Positions 23,691 to 36,351 of a stretch of DNA of 64,000 nucleotides are shown here, one piece after another. Positions within the stretch are counted from its first letter, which is position 1. Every line of letters begins with the position of its first letter. The translations under genes and the position numbers were made by a program. Below the pieces are notes generated by a model. That model searched no databases, was not told the origin of the DNA, and was given only the letters and a program-made list of their open reading frames with translations. Source of the stretch: Spirodela intermedia (Eukaryota; Streptophyta; Magnoliopsida; Alismatales; Araceae); contig LR746278.1 of NCBI GenBank assembly GCA_902729315.2, positions 2,263,001-2,327,000 on the forward strand, in the 5' to 3' direction.

Positions 23691-24307
23691 ACTTGGTATT
23701 ATGTGTGGAATCTCGTGGCGTCAATCTCCTCCGTATGTGTGAAATTACTCACCCAAAATATTTACGAAATATATCATCAGTTTGGTCGGTGGAGATTCCA
23801 CACGAGCAAACTACGCGTGCTTTCTTTCCCTGCGTGAGGGAAAACAGGGTCGTTATACTCCTGTGAACGAGGGAAAAGCTTTCAGCGAGAAGAGCCAACA
23901 GTTTTTCGCGGCTGGTTGGAAATGGGGATCATGGTCATCGGTCGGGCCGCCACCGTCCGCTACGGGGAGATCGGAGAGAAAAGGAGGTACGTAGTTGCCG
24001 AGAGCCGGAACAGAAAACCGAAAGCGAATAGAAGTAGCAGAGAGAGAGAGAGAGAAGCAGCGATTCTAGATTCCCCGAGATTCCCGGAGATTCCCTCGTC
24101 TCCTTAACCTGGGTGCCACTGAGAGAAAACCCTCGCGGCCCTATCCTTCTTACGACCGTAACTCGGAAACCCTAGAATCCCCGTTCCTTCCTACCCCAGC
24201 AGCTCGGAAACCCAAGCCTCTTCACCCTGCGAGAATGACTCTCCTGCCCGTTTCCTCTCCTCCTGCCTGTTGCTTGCTATCTGTAGACTCGGTAGGGGAA
24301 GAAAACC

Positions 24308-24790
24308 ATGAGATGCAGAGACGAAAGCGGCGAGCACGACGGCGCCTGCACCGCGTGCGGATACCACCCGCGCAAGTGCAAGCCCGACGGCGCCTGCGGA
24401 TACCACCGGCGCAAGTGCGAGTCCGACTGCTGGCGCCCTAATTCCCGCGTGATCGGACGCAGGATTTCTTCTCGATGCAGAGGCAGTTTGGTTTGAGCAA
24501 GCTCAGCAAGGTGGGCAAGAAGTACGAGGCGCATCAGCGCTACGCGACCCTGAAGTGAAGGATCTTTCGGCGGGACGATTCCGTCCGCGGTGCCTTCGGT
24601 GTCGTCTGCGGCCTCAAAGAGAAAATAGAAGCGGCGACCAAGGAATTCGGGTCCGTAAGTACGGGATTGAGCGCTCCACGCTGAAGAGCCTGGAGCGCGA
24701 ACTCCTCCACGATGGAGATAACCCATGTGGGTTTTCAGAACCTCCCAACCTCTTCAGTCCTGAGGTGAGTGTGGAACGGATCTGTCCCGT
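24308..24790 (+). pseudogene. LOB-domain (LBD27-like) transcription factor pseudogene
   Basis: LBD proteins are plant DNA-binding factors with a CX2CX6CX3C zinc finger, a GAS block and a leucine-zipper-like helix. Here the frame from 24308 reads CTACGYHPRKCKPD and then GACGYHRRKCESDC: the finger has been partly duplicated in tandem, so the normal X3 spacing to the last Cys is broken in the first unit. After SDC a frameshift puts the continuation AP-stop-FPRDRTQDFFSMQRQFGLS in another frame. It goes on to KYEAHQRYATLK-stop, then DDSVRGAFGVVCGLKEKIEA, which matches the conserved DPVxGxxGVV region. A distal part (RKYGIERSTLKSLERELL and onward) follows after a possible GTAAGT donor at 24655. Two stops and the frameshift make it non-functional. 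Homologous fragments lie at 14.4-14.7 kb. Confidence 0.75.
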
Positions 24791-24799
24791 CTTTGCCTT

Positions 24800-25986
24800 G
24801 TTTACCAAAGAAAGAGTCGCTGCGATTTGACCTGTCTTCTTTCACAGGATATTAGGCTGCCTCCGCTACAATGATCAACTTCAATGAACCTGTAATATTA
24901 GTTCATTTTTCCGGAATATTGATACAGAGAACGTATTCAGTGTTGATTTCTATCCCGAAGTTGGTAAATACCTTCCGGGATTCCAGTACCGGTTATTTGT
25001 CCGGTGAAGTAGACAATCTCCAAGACGTAAGTTTGGGCTCCGAGTCAGGAGTTGCTGATTCTCTTCTGTGTTTTCTTGTTTTTTCCCCTGTTTTCGAATT
25101 TGCGTTATCATTTTCCTGTCATGGATAACCCATCGTAGAACCAGATAACCCCGTAGGATCTCAAGAATCCTCGTCATCCCATGCGGGTGGCGGCTTCCGT
25201 GCACCGCCCCTCCCCGTTTTCTTCCCGGTGCCTGCAATCTAACTGCTCTTTCCTCCCCACGCTCATCGCCTGTTGGCTAGTCGAGAGGTTGAGACCGAGA
25301 CCAGGCAACCCAAGTCTGTCCGCGACGGGGTCGCGCTTCAAGAAAATTGCTGCGTTACGACGATCCCCATGAAACACCGCCCGCGCCAGCTCCGTCAAAA
25401 CTGGACGACCGAATTTGAAGCTGCCTCGGATAATCGATCTTTCTGCTTTGGCATTTTGAATGAGATCGCGTTAAATACGCTTCTCCTGCTCCGGCAGACC
25501 GTGCCCATCGCCGGGCCCCGGTTTTAGCTTCATAATTGCTCACCAGCAACTCTCTATCTCTCTCTCTCTCATTATATATATAACATGTACATCTAATTGT
25601 TGCCCCGTAGACTGGGGCTGAGGAAAATGACTTATAGGTGGTTGACAGACGTAATCAGGGTCTGGTACCGCTCGGTCCGTTCACAACCCGATTAAGAGGT
25701 AAATTACGGAAATAAGGTGTTCATGCATAATTCCGTTAAACTTGGAAGCACATTTTATGGGAAATTCTGTGAGAAGATGTTATACGGTACTTATGCCGGG
25801 TCAGTGTTTTTATTTTAAATTTGAAAAAATATCAATAATTCAATTGCCTCACAAGAGGAGAACCGTTTTACCCCGCGCGTGCGCGCGCGTTTTGTCGCCA
25901 GCTCTCGACTTCTACAGTGAATGAATGCCGCTCCGTCCTCCATCTCCTCCGCCCTAACGGACACTTTACCCGTCTCTCTCCCTCCC

Positions 25987-25990
<4 letters not shown>
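24800..25990. other. Intergenic region before the receptor kinase gene
   Basis: No gene recognised. Several short overlapping frames on both strands (25172-25549) lie in a moderately GC-rich patch without any domain. A CT tract followed by (TA)n occurs at 25556-25582. The last 200 bases should be the promoter and 5' UTR of the receptor kinase. Confidence 0.4.

Positions 25991-26034
<44 letters not shown>
25991..26034. repeat. (CT)22 microsatellite in the receptor kinase 5' region
   Basis: A perfect run of 22 CT units ends 88 bases before the kinase start codon, probably within the 5' UTR or core promoter. Plant CT-rich leader tracts can act as GAGA-type or Y-patch elements; whether this one does is unknown. 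Confidence 0.95.
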
Positions 26035-26036
<2 letters not shown>

Positions 26037-26122
26037 TAGTGCAACGATCACCACGGGCATTCTTTGCCCCGCTTCAGTTCCCCCCAGTGCCGTGATCGGC
26101 AAGAGGATAGAGAAGGAGGAGG

Positions 26123-28027
26123 ATGCGGTCTGGCACCCTTTCCCTGTTACGTTGTCTCCCTTCACTTCTGATTACTCTCTCGTCATACTCTCTCGCTATC
26201 GCCGAGTTCACCCCTGATTACCACCCTCTTCAAGCGTTCAGATCCGCCGCTGATCCCAGCGGCGCCGCCCTGTACTCGTGGACTCCACGAACAGACCCCT
26301 GCTCGGGCACCTGGGCCGGAGTCGCCTGCCGGGGCGGCCGAGTCACCCGCATTCTCCTGCAGGACCGCCATCTCCAGGGCACCGTCGATGACACTCTCAC
26401 CTTCCTCCCCTATCTCAGACTTCTCAATCTCTCCCATAACCGTCTCACCGGCGAGCTCCCAGACGGGTTCCTTCGTCTCCGTCGCCTTCGCCGCATCGAC
26501 CTCTCAGTGAACAACATCTCCGGTCATATTCCTTCGGAGATCGCTCGTCTTCCCCGCCTCCTTACCCTGCGACTGGAGAGAAATCTCCTGACGGGGGAGA
26601 TACCGTCTTCTTTGGGATCTTTCAGTGTGATAGCCGACTTCAACGTATCCGGCAACCGTCTGACCGGCGAGGTCCCCCGGGCTCTCTCCTCCTTCCCTGT
26701 CTCATCCTTCTCCTCCAATGAGAACCTCTGCGGGGAACCTCTCCTCCGGCGGTGCACCAACCAGACTGAGGGAAGGGATCCTCTCGAGAAGATCGACACA
26801 GATCGGAGGAAAAGTTGCTGGAAGTGGAAGACGGTGGCGACGATCGCCGCCATCGTGGTTGCCGTAGTCTCCATTCTCCTCATCCTTCTGGCCGTGGTCT
26901 GCTGGAGGAAGAGAGGAAAGCCGGCTTGCATCACGGAGGTAGATCGTGATGATGCTAAGGCAAGTGTAGTAGGAGACGTAGTAGAGGAGAAGAGGGTCGT
27001 CCTCTTCGAAGGGTGCAGGCCTTTCACGGTGGACGATCTCATGAGGGGCTCAGCAGAGATGCTGGGTCGGGGGGCTCTTGGGACGACGTACCGGGTAGTG
27101 ATGGAGGGGGACTCGGGAAGGGGAGTGGCGGTGAAACGATTACGGAAGGTGAAGAAGGCCAGGGAGGACAGAGAAGGTACGGCGGCGATGGAGAGGCTGC
27201 TGACGGAGATCGGGGGCCTCCGCCACCCCAACGTGACGTCTCTGCGGGCCTACTACCACTCCGACGATGAGCTTCTTTTGGTCTACGACTACCTCCCCAA
27301 CGGCAGTCTCCATTCCCTGCTCCACGGTCTGTAATTACTCCACTCTATCCACCGATTTCAATCATTTGACTTTTGAAATCAGCAAAGTTGACATTTTTTT
27401 TGGGGGTCAGGGAACCGTGGGCCCGGGAGGATTCCACTATACTGGACGGCAAGGCTGAAGCTCGCACTGGGGGCAGCGGAAGGCCTCGCCTTCCTCCACC
27501 GCGCCTCCAAGCTCGCTCACCAGAAGCTCACCTCGTCCAACATCCTCGTCGACGACGACGGCAACGCCTGCGTCGTTGATTTCGCCCTCCTCCACCTCCT
27601 CGCCGCTCCGCCGCCGCCGCCGTCCTCCACGTCGAGGAAGACGTTGACCCACGAGTCTGACGTGTACGACTTCGGGATTCTGCTGCTGGAGATCCTGACG
27701 GGGAAACCGGCGGCAGAGGGAGAGGTAGACCTGCAGAAGATGGTGAGGGAGGACTGGTCGTCGGAGCTGTTCGACGTGGAGCTGGTGGCCTGCAAAGAGG
27801 CGGAGGACGAGATGGTGGGGCTGTTGCAGGTGGCCCTCCTCTGCGTAGCTCCCTCACCGGCTCATCGCCCCACCATGAGCATCGTCTTCAAGATGATGGA
27901 GGAGATCAAGGAGAGGGGGAGCAAGAGAACGAAGGGCTCCCCCTTCTCCCCCTCTTCCTCCATTAACGACTCCTACTATCTTGGTTCTTCCACCCCCGTC
28001 GTCTCCGAGGACACCGCCAGCGGGTGA
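26123..28027 (+). CDS. LRR receptor-like kinase, probably inactive (pseudokinase)
   Basis: A plasma-membrane receptor-like protein of the short-LRR (LRR III-like) class. Exons 26123-27326 and 27411-28027 give 606 residues. In order it has a signal peptide (about 1-27), an LRRNT region (WTPRTDPCSGTWAGVAC), about five LRRs, a transmembrane segment (about residues 238-262, following KWKTVATIAA), and a kinase domain with loop GRGALGTTYR and ATP lysine K338 (VAVKRL). The catalytic loop reads HQKLTSSNIL (438-447), so the HRD Asp is Lys. DFG is DFA (458-460). The activation segment is very short and proline-rich, with no APE-like motif before DVYDFGILLLEILTG. Loss of the catalytic Asp and of the DFG Gly argues for a scaffold or co-receptor role rather than phosphotransfer. 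The ATG at 26123 directly precedes the signal peptide. The 84-bp intron is at the usual site for this class. Confidence 0.9.
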
Positions 28028-28253
28028 GATACTCTTCGTAAAAGCCCATTACGGACGTAGACCTTTATGGGGTGACCCCTCGGCTCCGGCCCAGTTCTGT
28101 TGTTTTTGGATAAAGAAAGGTTCTTGGGCCTCCCCTCATCGCGCTGAGCAGAGCGGCCTGTTTGTTTCCGAGAAAACGACAGATTCAGTAATTCCTACGT
28201 ATACAAGGACCGATCCACGACTTCCTATTCCTCGGATGCTTCGTTTCATTCTT

Positions 28254-28259
28254 AATAAA
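28254..28259 (+). terminator. Putative poly(A) signal of the receptor kinase gene
   Basis: AATAAA occurs 227 bases after the stop codon, with T-rich sequence downstream at 28300-28316. Confidence 0.4.
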
Positions 28260-28319
28260 TATGGAATTGGGGTTCGTGCCTGTTTTATGCTACATTAATA
28301 TCTTCTATTTTTTATAATC

Positions 28320-29321
28320 TTAGCCCCCCGCAGAAAGCAATTCCAAATGGACGGCAAGGGAGAGAGAGAGAGAGAGACGGATCGGACGTAGGTTCGGCAG
28401 ATCCGATGAACCGGATCCGACGAGGATGTGGGGCCCACATCCACGTGACATCCTCCTCAGACCGTGGGTGACGTGACATCCTCTCTGCCTTTCGTTTTTT
28501 TTGAATATTGGGTGAGCCAGTGGGGCTGATGCCGTCGTCACTCACCAGCGGATATGGAAATCACATATGCTGCAGATCCCATTTTTTTCTCCTCCGATCA
28601 TCCCTCTCTCTCTCTCTCTCTCTCTCTCTTCGGGCCCAGCTGATCCCGTCGGCGCGTCGTTCCTCCACAGAAAACGGCGGGGGTTGGGGGGGGGCGAGGA
28701 ATGGATCGACTATAGGGATAAATTTTGAGGTCCAGGGAGATGATGAGCTCCCTGGGAAGGAGTGGACAAACCAACCACGGTGGGGGAATTCTTATCGTCT
28801 CCTTTTCCGTGGGTTTGAGATTTTTCTCTGGTTCTGATGGTTTCCGGGTGTAGTAATCTCTTCTGGGAGAGGCGAGGGATGGTCTTTCCTTCCAGGCCGC
28901 TCAAAGGCCATCCGGTTCTGCCGCACGCCGTCCACGAATCTGAGCGCGTGGAGCTGATATGGCGGAGGGTGGGGGAGGAACGGGCATCTCCCCGAGCCTC
29001 ACACTTACGTCAGCTTCCCCAACTCTTGGTGGCTGTCGCCTTCCATTTTTCTTCCCCCTCGTCGCCCTCGTCCACCAACCCGAACCCTAGGCCCACCATC
29101 ACCGCCACTGGATCTGTGCGGCTCCGGGGGGACGGGGTATATCGCGATCAGAGCGGAGCGAAGAGATTTGAGGAGGGTAGCGGCGAGGGGGGATAGTGGA
29201 GGGAGGAGCAGAGGAGGCAAGGCCCTTTTAAGCCTGCTTCTGCTCTCCCCTTCTCTGCCTTCCGTATTCGTCCGCATCGGCCAGGCGCGCCTGGGGAGGA
29301 GAGGAAGTAGCGGAGATATCC
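28320..29321. other. Intergenic/promoter region of the P-protein gene
   Basis: Contains a GA tract (28360-28377), a CT tract (28604-28629) and GC-rich sequence (28900-29320) that probably holds the promoter and 5' UTR of the downstream GLDP gene. Open frames here (for example 28837-29196 +) have no recognisable domains. No clear TATA box was found. Confidence 0.45.
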
Positions 29322-32300
29322 ATGGAGCGCGCAAGGAAGCTTGCCAATCGCGCGATCCTCGACCGCCTAGTTCACCTGACCAGGCAGCGCCCTCGTCCCC
29401 TCCAACCCCACCTCATCTCCTCCCGCTACGTCTCTTCACTCGCCCGCTCCATCTTCCCTAACCAGTCGCCGTCTGTACCGTCCTCGCCCTTGCCCTCGGT
29501 CGATCTGCTGCCCCGCAATGCTGCCGCTGCAGCCACTGCCGCCCAGAGACGCTCCATATCGGTTGAGGCCCTCAAGCCCAGCGACACGTTCCAGCGACGC
29601 CACAATTCTGCTACCCCTGATGAGCAGGTCAAGATGGCGGAGGCGTGCGGATTCCCGGGGATGGAGCAGCTCATCGACGCGACCGTCCCCAAGGCCATCC
29701 GTCTGCCATCCATGGAGTTCTCCAAGTTCGACGAGGGGCTCACCGAGAGCCAGATGGTCGACCACATGAAGTACCTGGCTGACAAGAACAAGGTGTTCAA
29801 GTCCTTCATCGGGATGGGCTACTACGGCACCCATGTCCCCGCCGTCATCCTCCGCAACATCATGGAGAACCCCGGATGGTACACCCAGTACACGCCCTAC
29901 CAGGCGGAGATCGCGCAGGGTCGCCTCGAATCCCTCCTCAACTTCCAGACCATGATCACCGACATCACCGGCCTCCCCATGTCCAATGCCTCTCTCCTCG
30001 ACGAGGGCACCGCTGCCGCCGAGGCCATGGCGATGTGCAACAACATCCAGAAGGGCAAGAAGAAGACTTTCCTCATCGCTGCCAACTGCCACCCGCAGAC
30101 CATCGACATCTGCCGCACCCGCGCGGAAGGATTTGCCCTCAAAGTGGTTACTGCCGATCTCAAGGACTTCGATTACAGCTCCGGCGACGTGTGCGGGGTG
30201 CTCGTGCAGTACCCGGGCACCGAGGGCGAGGTGCTGGACTATTCAGATTTCATCAAGAATGCTCACGCTAACGGTGTAAAGGTCGTCATGGCGTCAGACC
30301 TGCTGGCTCTGACCGTGCTGAAGCCCCCTGGCGAGCTGGGCGCGGACATTGTCGTCGGCTCCGCCCAGAGGTTTGGCGTTCCAATGGGATACGGAGGCCC
30401 CCACGCGGCCTTCCTGGCAACCTCACAGGAGTACAAGCGGATGATGCCTGGGAGGATCATCGGTGTCAGTGTCGACTCCACTGGGAAGCCTGCTCTTCGA
30501 ATGGCAATGCAGACGAGGGAGCAGCACATCCGTAGGGACAAAGCAACAAGCAACATCTGCACTGCTCAGGTTCTTAAAAAGTTTTCAAATACCGGGCAAT
30601 ATCACCATTTATATGCCACTGCGTTTATAGTCATATATAATTATCATTCACAGGCTAATTTTAGAAATTCTCTTAGAACCTTTTTTTATTACCCTTATTT
30701 CTTAAAATATTATTTTCATTGATAAAAAAAATCTTTTTCGGAAAATCTATTTTTGTGGCCTTTGTATGCGTCGAATATGCAATTTTTCATGTTAATTGTA
30801 TTTTCCTGATTTCTATGACTTTCCTTCTTCAATTCTCGTTTTCTGTTATTCTTTTTTGTGCCCTGCGAAACAGGGGACAAAATTTATGTTCCACAACAGC
30901 CAACATCGAGGAATTTTTCTCTAATTTTATAGCTCATGTGCAGGCACTGCTGGCAAATATGGCTGCAATGTATGCCGTCTATCACGGCCCAGCTGGTCTT
31001 AAGGCTATTGGTGAACGTGTTCATGGTCTTGCTTCAACTTTTGCATCAGGCCTCAAGAAGCTGGGAACAGTGACTGTCCAAGAACTGCCCTTTTTTGACA
31101 CCGTGAAGGTCAAATGTGCTGACGCACATGCAATCGCAGAAGCTGCTTACAAGCACGAGATAAATCTGAGGGTTGTTGACTCAGAAACGGTATGTAACAT
31201 TGGCAACTAATCTCAGTAAGATTGGCGATAATTATTTCCATTCTTGTGTGATCTTATTTTTTATCATATCTCGCTGGCTGTTCAGATAACTGTAGCTTTC
31301 GATGAAACGACCACATTGGAAGATGTAGACACTCTGTTCAAAGTATTTTCTGGTGGAAAAGCTGTAAGTGTGCACGGTGGCAGAAAGAATTATAATGAAT
31401 TCTGATTATGTTAAGTGATTTTGTTAACAAGACATGAATTATATAGGTGGGTTTCACTGCTGCATCTCTCGCCCCTGAGGTTTCAACTGTCATCCCCAGT
31501 GGACTTATCAGAAAGAGCCCATATTTGACACACCCAATCTTTAACATGTATGAATTCTTGCTGGAAAGTTGCCTCTTCTTAGGCTACCTTATGCATATCT
31601 GATAGTTGTTTTTCTTCCTCTTGCAGGTATCACACTGAACATGAACTTCTTAGGTACATCTCTTTGTTGCAATCAAAGGATCTTTCATTATGTCACAGCA
31701 TGATTCCCCTCGGCTCTTGCACAATGAAACTGAATGCAACAGTGGAGATGATGCCTGTGACTTGGCCCAACTTTGCAAACGTTCACCCTTTTGCCCCTAC
31801 TGAGCAGGCCTTGGGCTACCAGGTTATTGCTAATTTTCTCCCTTAAAATTCCGGCTTTGATTTCTTCATTTTGAAAACTTCAATGCACAATAGAAAGGAG
31901 GAATAACTCTCGAAGCACCTCCATGCAATTCAGTGGAAAGTTCTGATACGCTGCTTTATTTCTTTGTGAAGGAAATGTTCGAAAATCTAGGTGATCTCTT
32001 GTGTACAGTCACTGGCTTCGATTCATTCTCATTGCAACCCAATGCGGGTGCTGCAGGAGAATATGCTGGGCTTATGGTCATCCGTGCTTATCATATGGTA
32101 TGTCAGGGTTGCCAGATTATTTCTTATTGTTTGGAAATTCAGTATGATTCAGGACCTTCTTCAGCTTATCTTTGGGCCAGAATAACCAGTAATTCATTTT
32201 GCGTGTTAAAATTTTGTAGTCAAGAGGTGATAGCCACCGGAATGTCTGTATCATTCCCGTGTCCGCTCATGGGACAAATCCTGCCAGCGCAGCCATGTGC

Positions 32301-35300
32301 GGAATGAAAATTGTTGCAGTTGGGACCGATTCCAAGGGAAACATTAACATTGAGGAATTGAGGAAAGCTGCTGAGACTCACAAGGACAACTTATCTGCCC
32401 TAATGGTATGATCGATTATGAGATACCTAATTGTTTTTCTTTAATTCTGAACCTACTTGAGTGATTTAAACAACTTAGTTTCTGACCTACTTCAGACCAT
32501 ATATGCATATTAAACAACTTGGAAGACATTTTTTTGATGGCCTGTACCACGAGAAAGACTGAATTTTGTTGATATATCAGTGCAGACCTTCTTCTGGCAT
32601 TAGATGCATTCTAGATAGGGGATTTCGCTTATTTGCTTTTTAATGTTTCCGCAGGTGACATACCCTTCAACTCATGGAGTTTACGAAGAGGGAATTGATG
32701 AGATCTGCAAAATAATTCATGACAATGGGGGCCAAGTTTACATGGATGGTGCTAACATGAATGCACAGGTTTAATTTCTGCCTTTTGGTGAAACTATTGT
32801 AGGTGATAATTGAATGCATCTGTCTCGCATTTTTTTATAGATTGAGTGAGTTGATGCAGTTCCCAAGAAAAAAAATTGTTTGATCCATTTGAAGAAAGTC
32901 AATTTATTGCGCTTAATTTTATTTATTCTATAAATAATATTCTGACTAAAATGATAACTATTTGAATAATAGGAAGTGCCCTTTAAGTTGCGTGAATAAA
33001 AGAAAACCTTTTAGGGATTATCTTTCGATGTTTTCAAAGTCTTCCTTCGGAATGATATGATAGTGTCCAGGCTGTTGTTGTTGAATACAGCTTGTTTACC
33101 TGGACATTTGTCTCAGCCCTTGAAGCTCATATTTTTTTCCTCTTTCTTTTTCATTATTTAGACATACTCGCCAGAGCCATGTTCACATTCTATCTTCTGG
33201 CTTAAAATTTTCGTGAATATGGAAACCTATATGCTCTATTTGTTTTTCATTTATGTTCTAGTTTTTTTGGCATCCCTTAGAATTAAGGGGGTTGGAACAT
33301 TAAAATTTCTCATTCACTCCTTAGGCTGTCTTTGTCTACCTTCCATCGAACTCAGGATCGAAATTTATGTCAATCTGATTAGACTGTATTTATTTTTTGA
33401 AGGTTAAAACCATTGAATCTCGGTTACACTCTGGACACGACCATAAGCCTGTTTTAGTTTCATGACACGTAGCAATTTTTACCGCCATCATCTTGTTGTC
33501 GTCTGTGCCTTCTGCACATTCTTTTCATTATTGTGACACCACGTTCCGTTATTTCAGGTTGGTCTGACAAGCCCCGGTTGGATTGGGGCAGACGTATGCC
33601 ATCTTAACCTACACAAGACATTTTGCATTCCCCATGGTGGAGGTGGTCCTGGAATGGGGCCCATTGGTGTGAAGAAACACTTGGCGCCGTTTCTGCCTTC
33701 TCATCCAGTGGTATGTTGTCGTACTGAAACCTACTATATTTGCAGACTAATGTCCCGATGTGGAAAAAATCTAAGGTCCTTATTTTGTGCATATACATTT
33801 TTTTCCCCAATATTTTCTTAGATTTTGCCACGATAATTTCCACCCTATTCAGTGCTCAATCTTGTGTTATTCTGATGGTAACTGGGTCTCTAGTTTGCTT
33901 CTTAGCTGCGTGTTCTTCTCCCGCTTTCTCATTTTCTTCCCTTTCCTTCATCAAATGACAGTGCAAACCCACTAGTTCTTGTTTGCATCTCACAGATTCT
34001 ATCTGATCTTAAGTTAGTGAGGTAGGGATGTTGATGGAATGGTCGTTTTTTCTTCTTTAAATGGGTTATTACGACCCACCTCTGTTTAGATATGTCATTT
34101 ATCGATTGAAAATCGCATTAATTCTTGATGTAGTTATATTTAAAGATGATGTCTGAATTATAAATGGGATAGACAGTCGAAAGGCAGGGAGTGATGAGGG
34201 AACCAGATTCAATTTAAATTGCAAGTCTTTGGTATTTCCCATAGTTTTACAGATGCAACAAGGATTTGATAAAGCCTGAAGAGGGCCCAATTTGTATAGC
34301 CTTGTGGAAAGCAGCACATAAGAACAGGCTACCTCAAGAGTTAGCGTCCTTGCTGAACTAGGAGAGTTGGTTACAAAAAATAAGGAAGGATGCTTTGATT
34401 CTTAACTTATTGTAGAGAAGTAGATTTGGCATCTGAGATTTTTGAAGGAAGAATCTTTACATTGCTAAGGTCTCTTTTAAAAAATTTCCGTCTATTATTG
34501 ATATTCTATGTTGATACACATATGATTAATTTAGAACCATCTTCGATCCAGTTCCTTTTCATTCTTATGTGCCATTGACTTTTCTTGTCTGCATGCTATG
34601 CTAGGTCTCCACTGGTGGAATACCACTCCCTGAGAAGACCGAGCCTCTTGGCACCATTTCTGCAGCTCCTTGGGGTTCAGCACTTATTCTGCCTATCTCA
34701 TATTCGTACATAGCCATGATGGGGTCCAAAGGCCTGACAGATGCCTCGAAGATTGCTATTTTGAACGCAAACTACATGGCAAAGCGCCTGGAGGTTGAGT
34801 TTTCTTAGCCTGTTTTAATTATATGGCCTTGAACCCAAACTGGTATAGACCCAGATCTACCCTTGTTAAAGTCTTGGCCAGCCAGCTCTTTATAATTTTT
34901 TGATGTCTAGCACAGCAACCTCCCTTTTTATCTTCTTTCCCTCTTTCTAATTCTCTCTACCATTTGTCCGAAATGCATGAGCTTAGACCGAATCCACCTT
35001 GAGGTCTCATTATTGGCACATGTGTCGGTTGGCATTGAACCAGGCCATTCGTAGGAAGAATAATTAGTTGGCCTTTTTGACCCCAGAATCTTTAGATAAT
35101 TATCTTGATGATGATTTTAAGCTGATTTTTTCGGAATAATTCCGTATTACTATCAGTCAAATCGTTTTTTTAATCTTGAGATATGTATCTGATTAGTATT
35201 TGTGTGGCAGAACCACTATCCAATCCTCTTCCGTGGTGTCAATGGCACAGTTGCTCATGAGTTCATTGTTGATTTGAGAGGTTTCAAGGTGATTGATACT

Positions 35301-36351
35301 CCGCAACCTTGCTGTTTCCTTTAAAAAAATTTTACTTTAGACCCGAGAGCAAATTGGAATCCACTGTTCTGCAGGCCACTGCTGGTATAGAGCCTGAGGA
35401 CATTGCAAAACGTCTCATAGATTATGGATTCCATGGCCCGACTATGTCTTGGCCTGTTCCTGGCACCCTCATGATTGAGCCCACCGAAAGTGAAAGCAAG
35501 GTACTTAAGAAGACCTTCTTCTTCGTCTCTCTCTCTCTCTCTCTCTCGTTCTACATTTTTTCCTTCATACCATCAGAGCATCAAGGAAGGTGATGTTTCC
35601 CATCGCAGGTTGAGCTAGACAGGTTCTGCGATGCTCTCATTTCAATCAGAGAAGAAATTGCCCAGATTGAGAGTGGAAAAGCTGACATCAACAACAACGT
35701 CCTGAAGGTAAATGATCTGTTCCTCTGCCTGTAAACATTGATAATGCTTGCCGTAGAAAATTTCAACTGCTAAATCTCCTCTTTTAATGGAAAATTATCG
35801 GGAAAAAGAATAACCATGCGTCGGTTATCACAAGATCGGTGACAAAATATGCCATCCAATCCATATGAACAGTTTCATTGCCTTTTAAAACGTTATGGAT
35901 GCTGCAGAAAAAAATCCTAATTAATAATCCTCTTTTGGAAATTTACGGGGTAAAATTTTGTTTTGATCCATTTGCTCATCAAAATTACTTCCGAAATTAT
36001 GCCATCCGATTAATATGAATGGTTTCATTTGATGTCCAGGGAGCTCCTCACCCCCCATCTTTGCTCATGGGCGACACATGGACGAAGCCATACACCAGGG
36101 AATACGCAGCCTTCCCTGCTCCATGGCTCCGATCTGCCAAGTTCTGGCCCACCACTGGTAATTTACTCGTCCCATACCCACCATCCCATTTCGGGTATTT
36201 TCTTCCCTCGAAACCCATACGAATTCTTGTTTTGAATTCCCTTGTGGGTTTACCAGGCCGCGTGGACAACGTCTACGGTGACCGCAACCTCATCTGCACC
36301 CTCCTCCCGGTCTCACAGATGGCGGAGGAGCAGGCGGTGGCCTCTGCGTAG
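29322..36351 (+). CDS. GLDP: Glycine dehydrogenase (decarboxylating), P-protein, mitochondrial
   Basis: The PLP-dependent P-protein of the glycine cleavage system decarboxylates glycine and passes the aminomethyl group to H-protein. It is essential in photorespiration. Fifteen exons join in phase: 29322-30569, 30944-31189, 31286-31363, 31447-31547, 31627-31822, 31972-32097, 32220-32405, 32655-32768, 33558-33710, 34605-34793, 35211-35288, 35375-35500, 35609-35707, 36040-36157, 36257-36351. This gives 1050 residues, full length for the family. The first ~65 residues are rich in Arg, Ser and Ala without acids, as in a mitochondrial presequence. Two homologous halves follow. The PLP lysine is K785 in [26 protein letters not shown] and the IGMGYYGT motif are intact. 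Exon 1 is GC-rich and intron-free over 1.25 kb, while later exons are AT-richer. The gene appears intact. Confidence 0.97.

Noticed and set aside
23672-24107. Possible second TMN gene next to the duplicated intron segment
   Set aside because: No TMN exon (signal peptide, DYCKP or KWASRWD regions) could be found on either strand here.
26524-27231. 235-codon minus-strand ORF opposite the receptor kinase
   Set aside because: Shadow of the LRR/kinase exon; Ser/Arg-rich without domains.
29436-30092. 218-codon minus-strand ORF inside the P-protein first exon
   Set aside because: Long antisense frames are expected opposite GC-rich coding sequence; the sense strand encodes a canonical P-protein.
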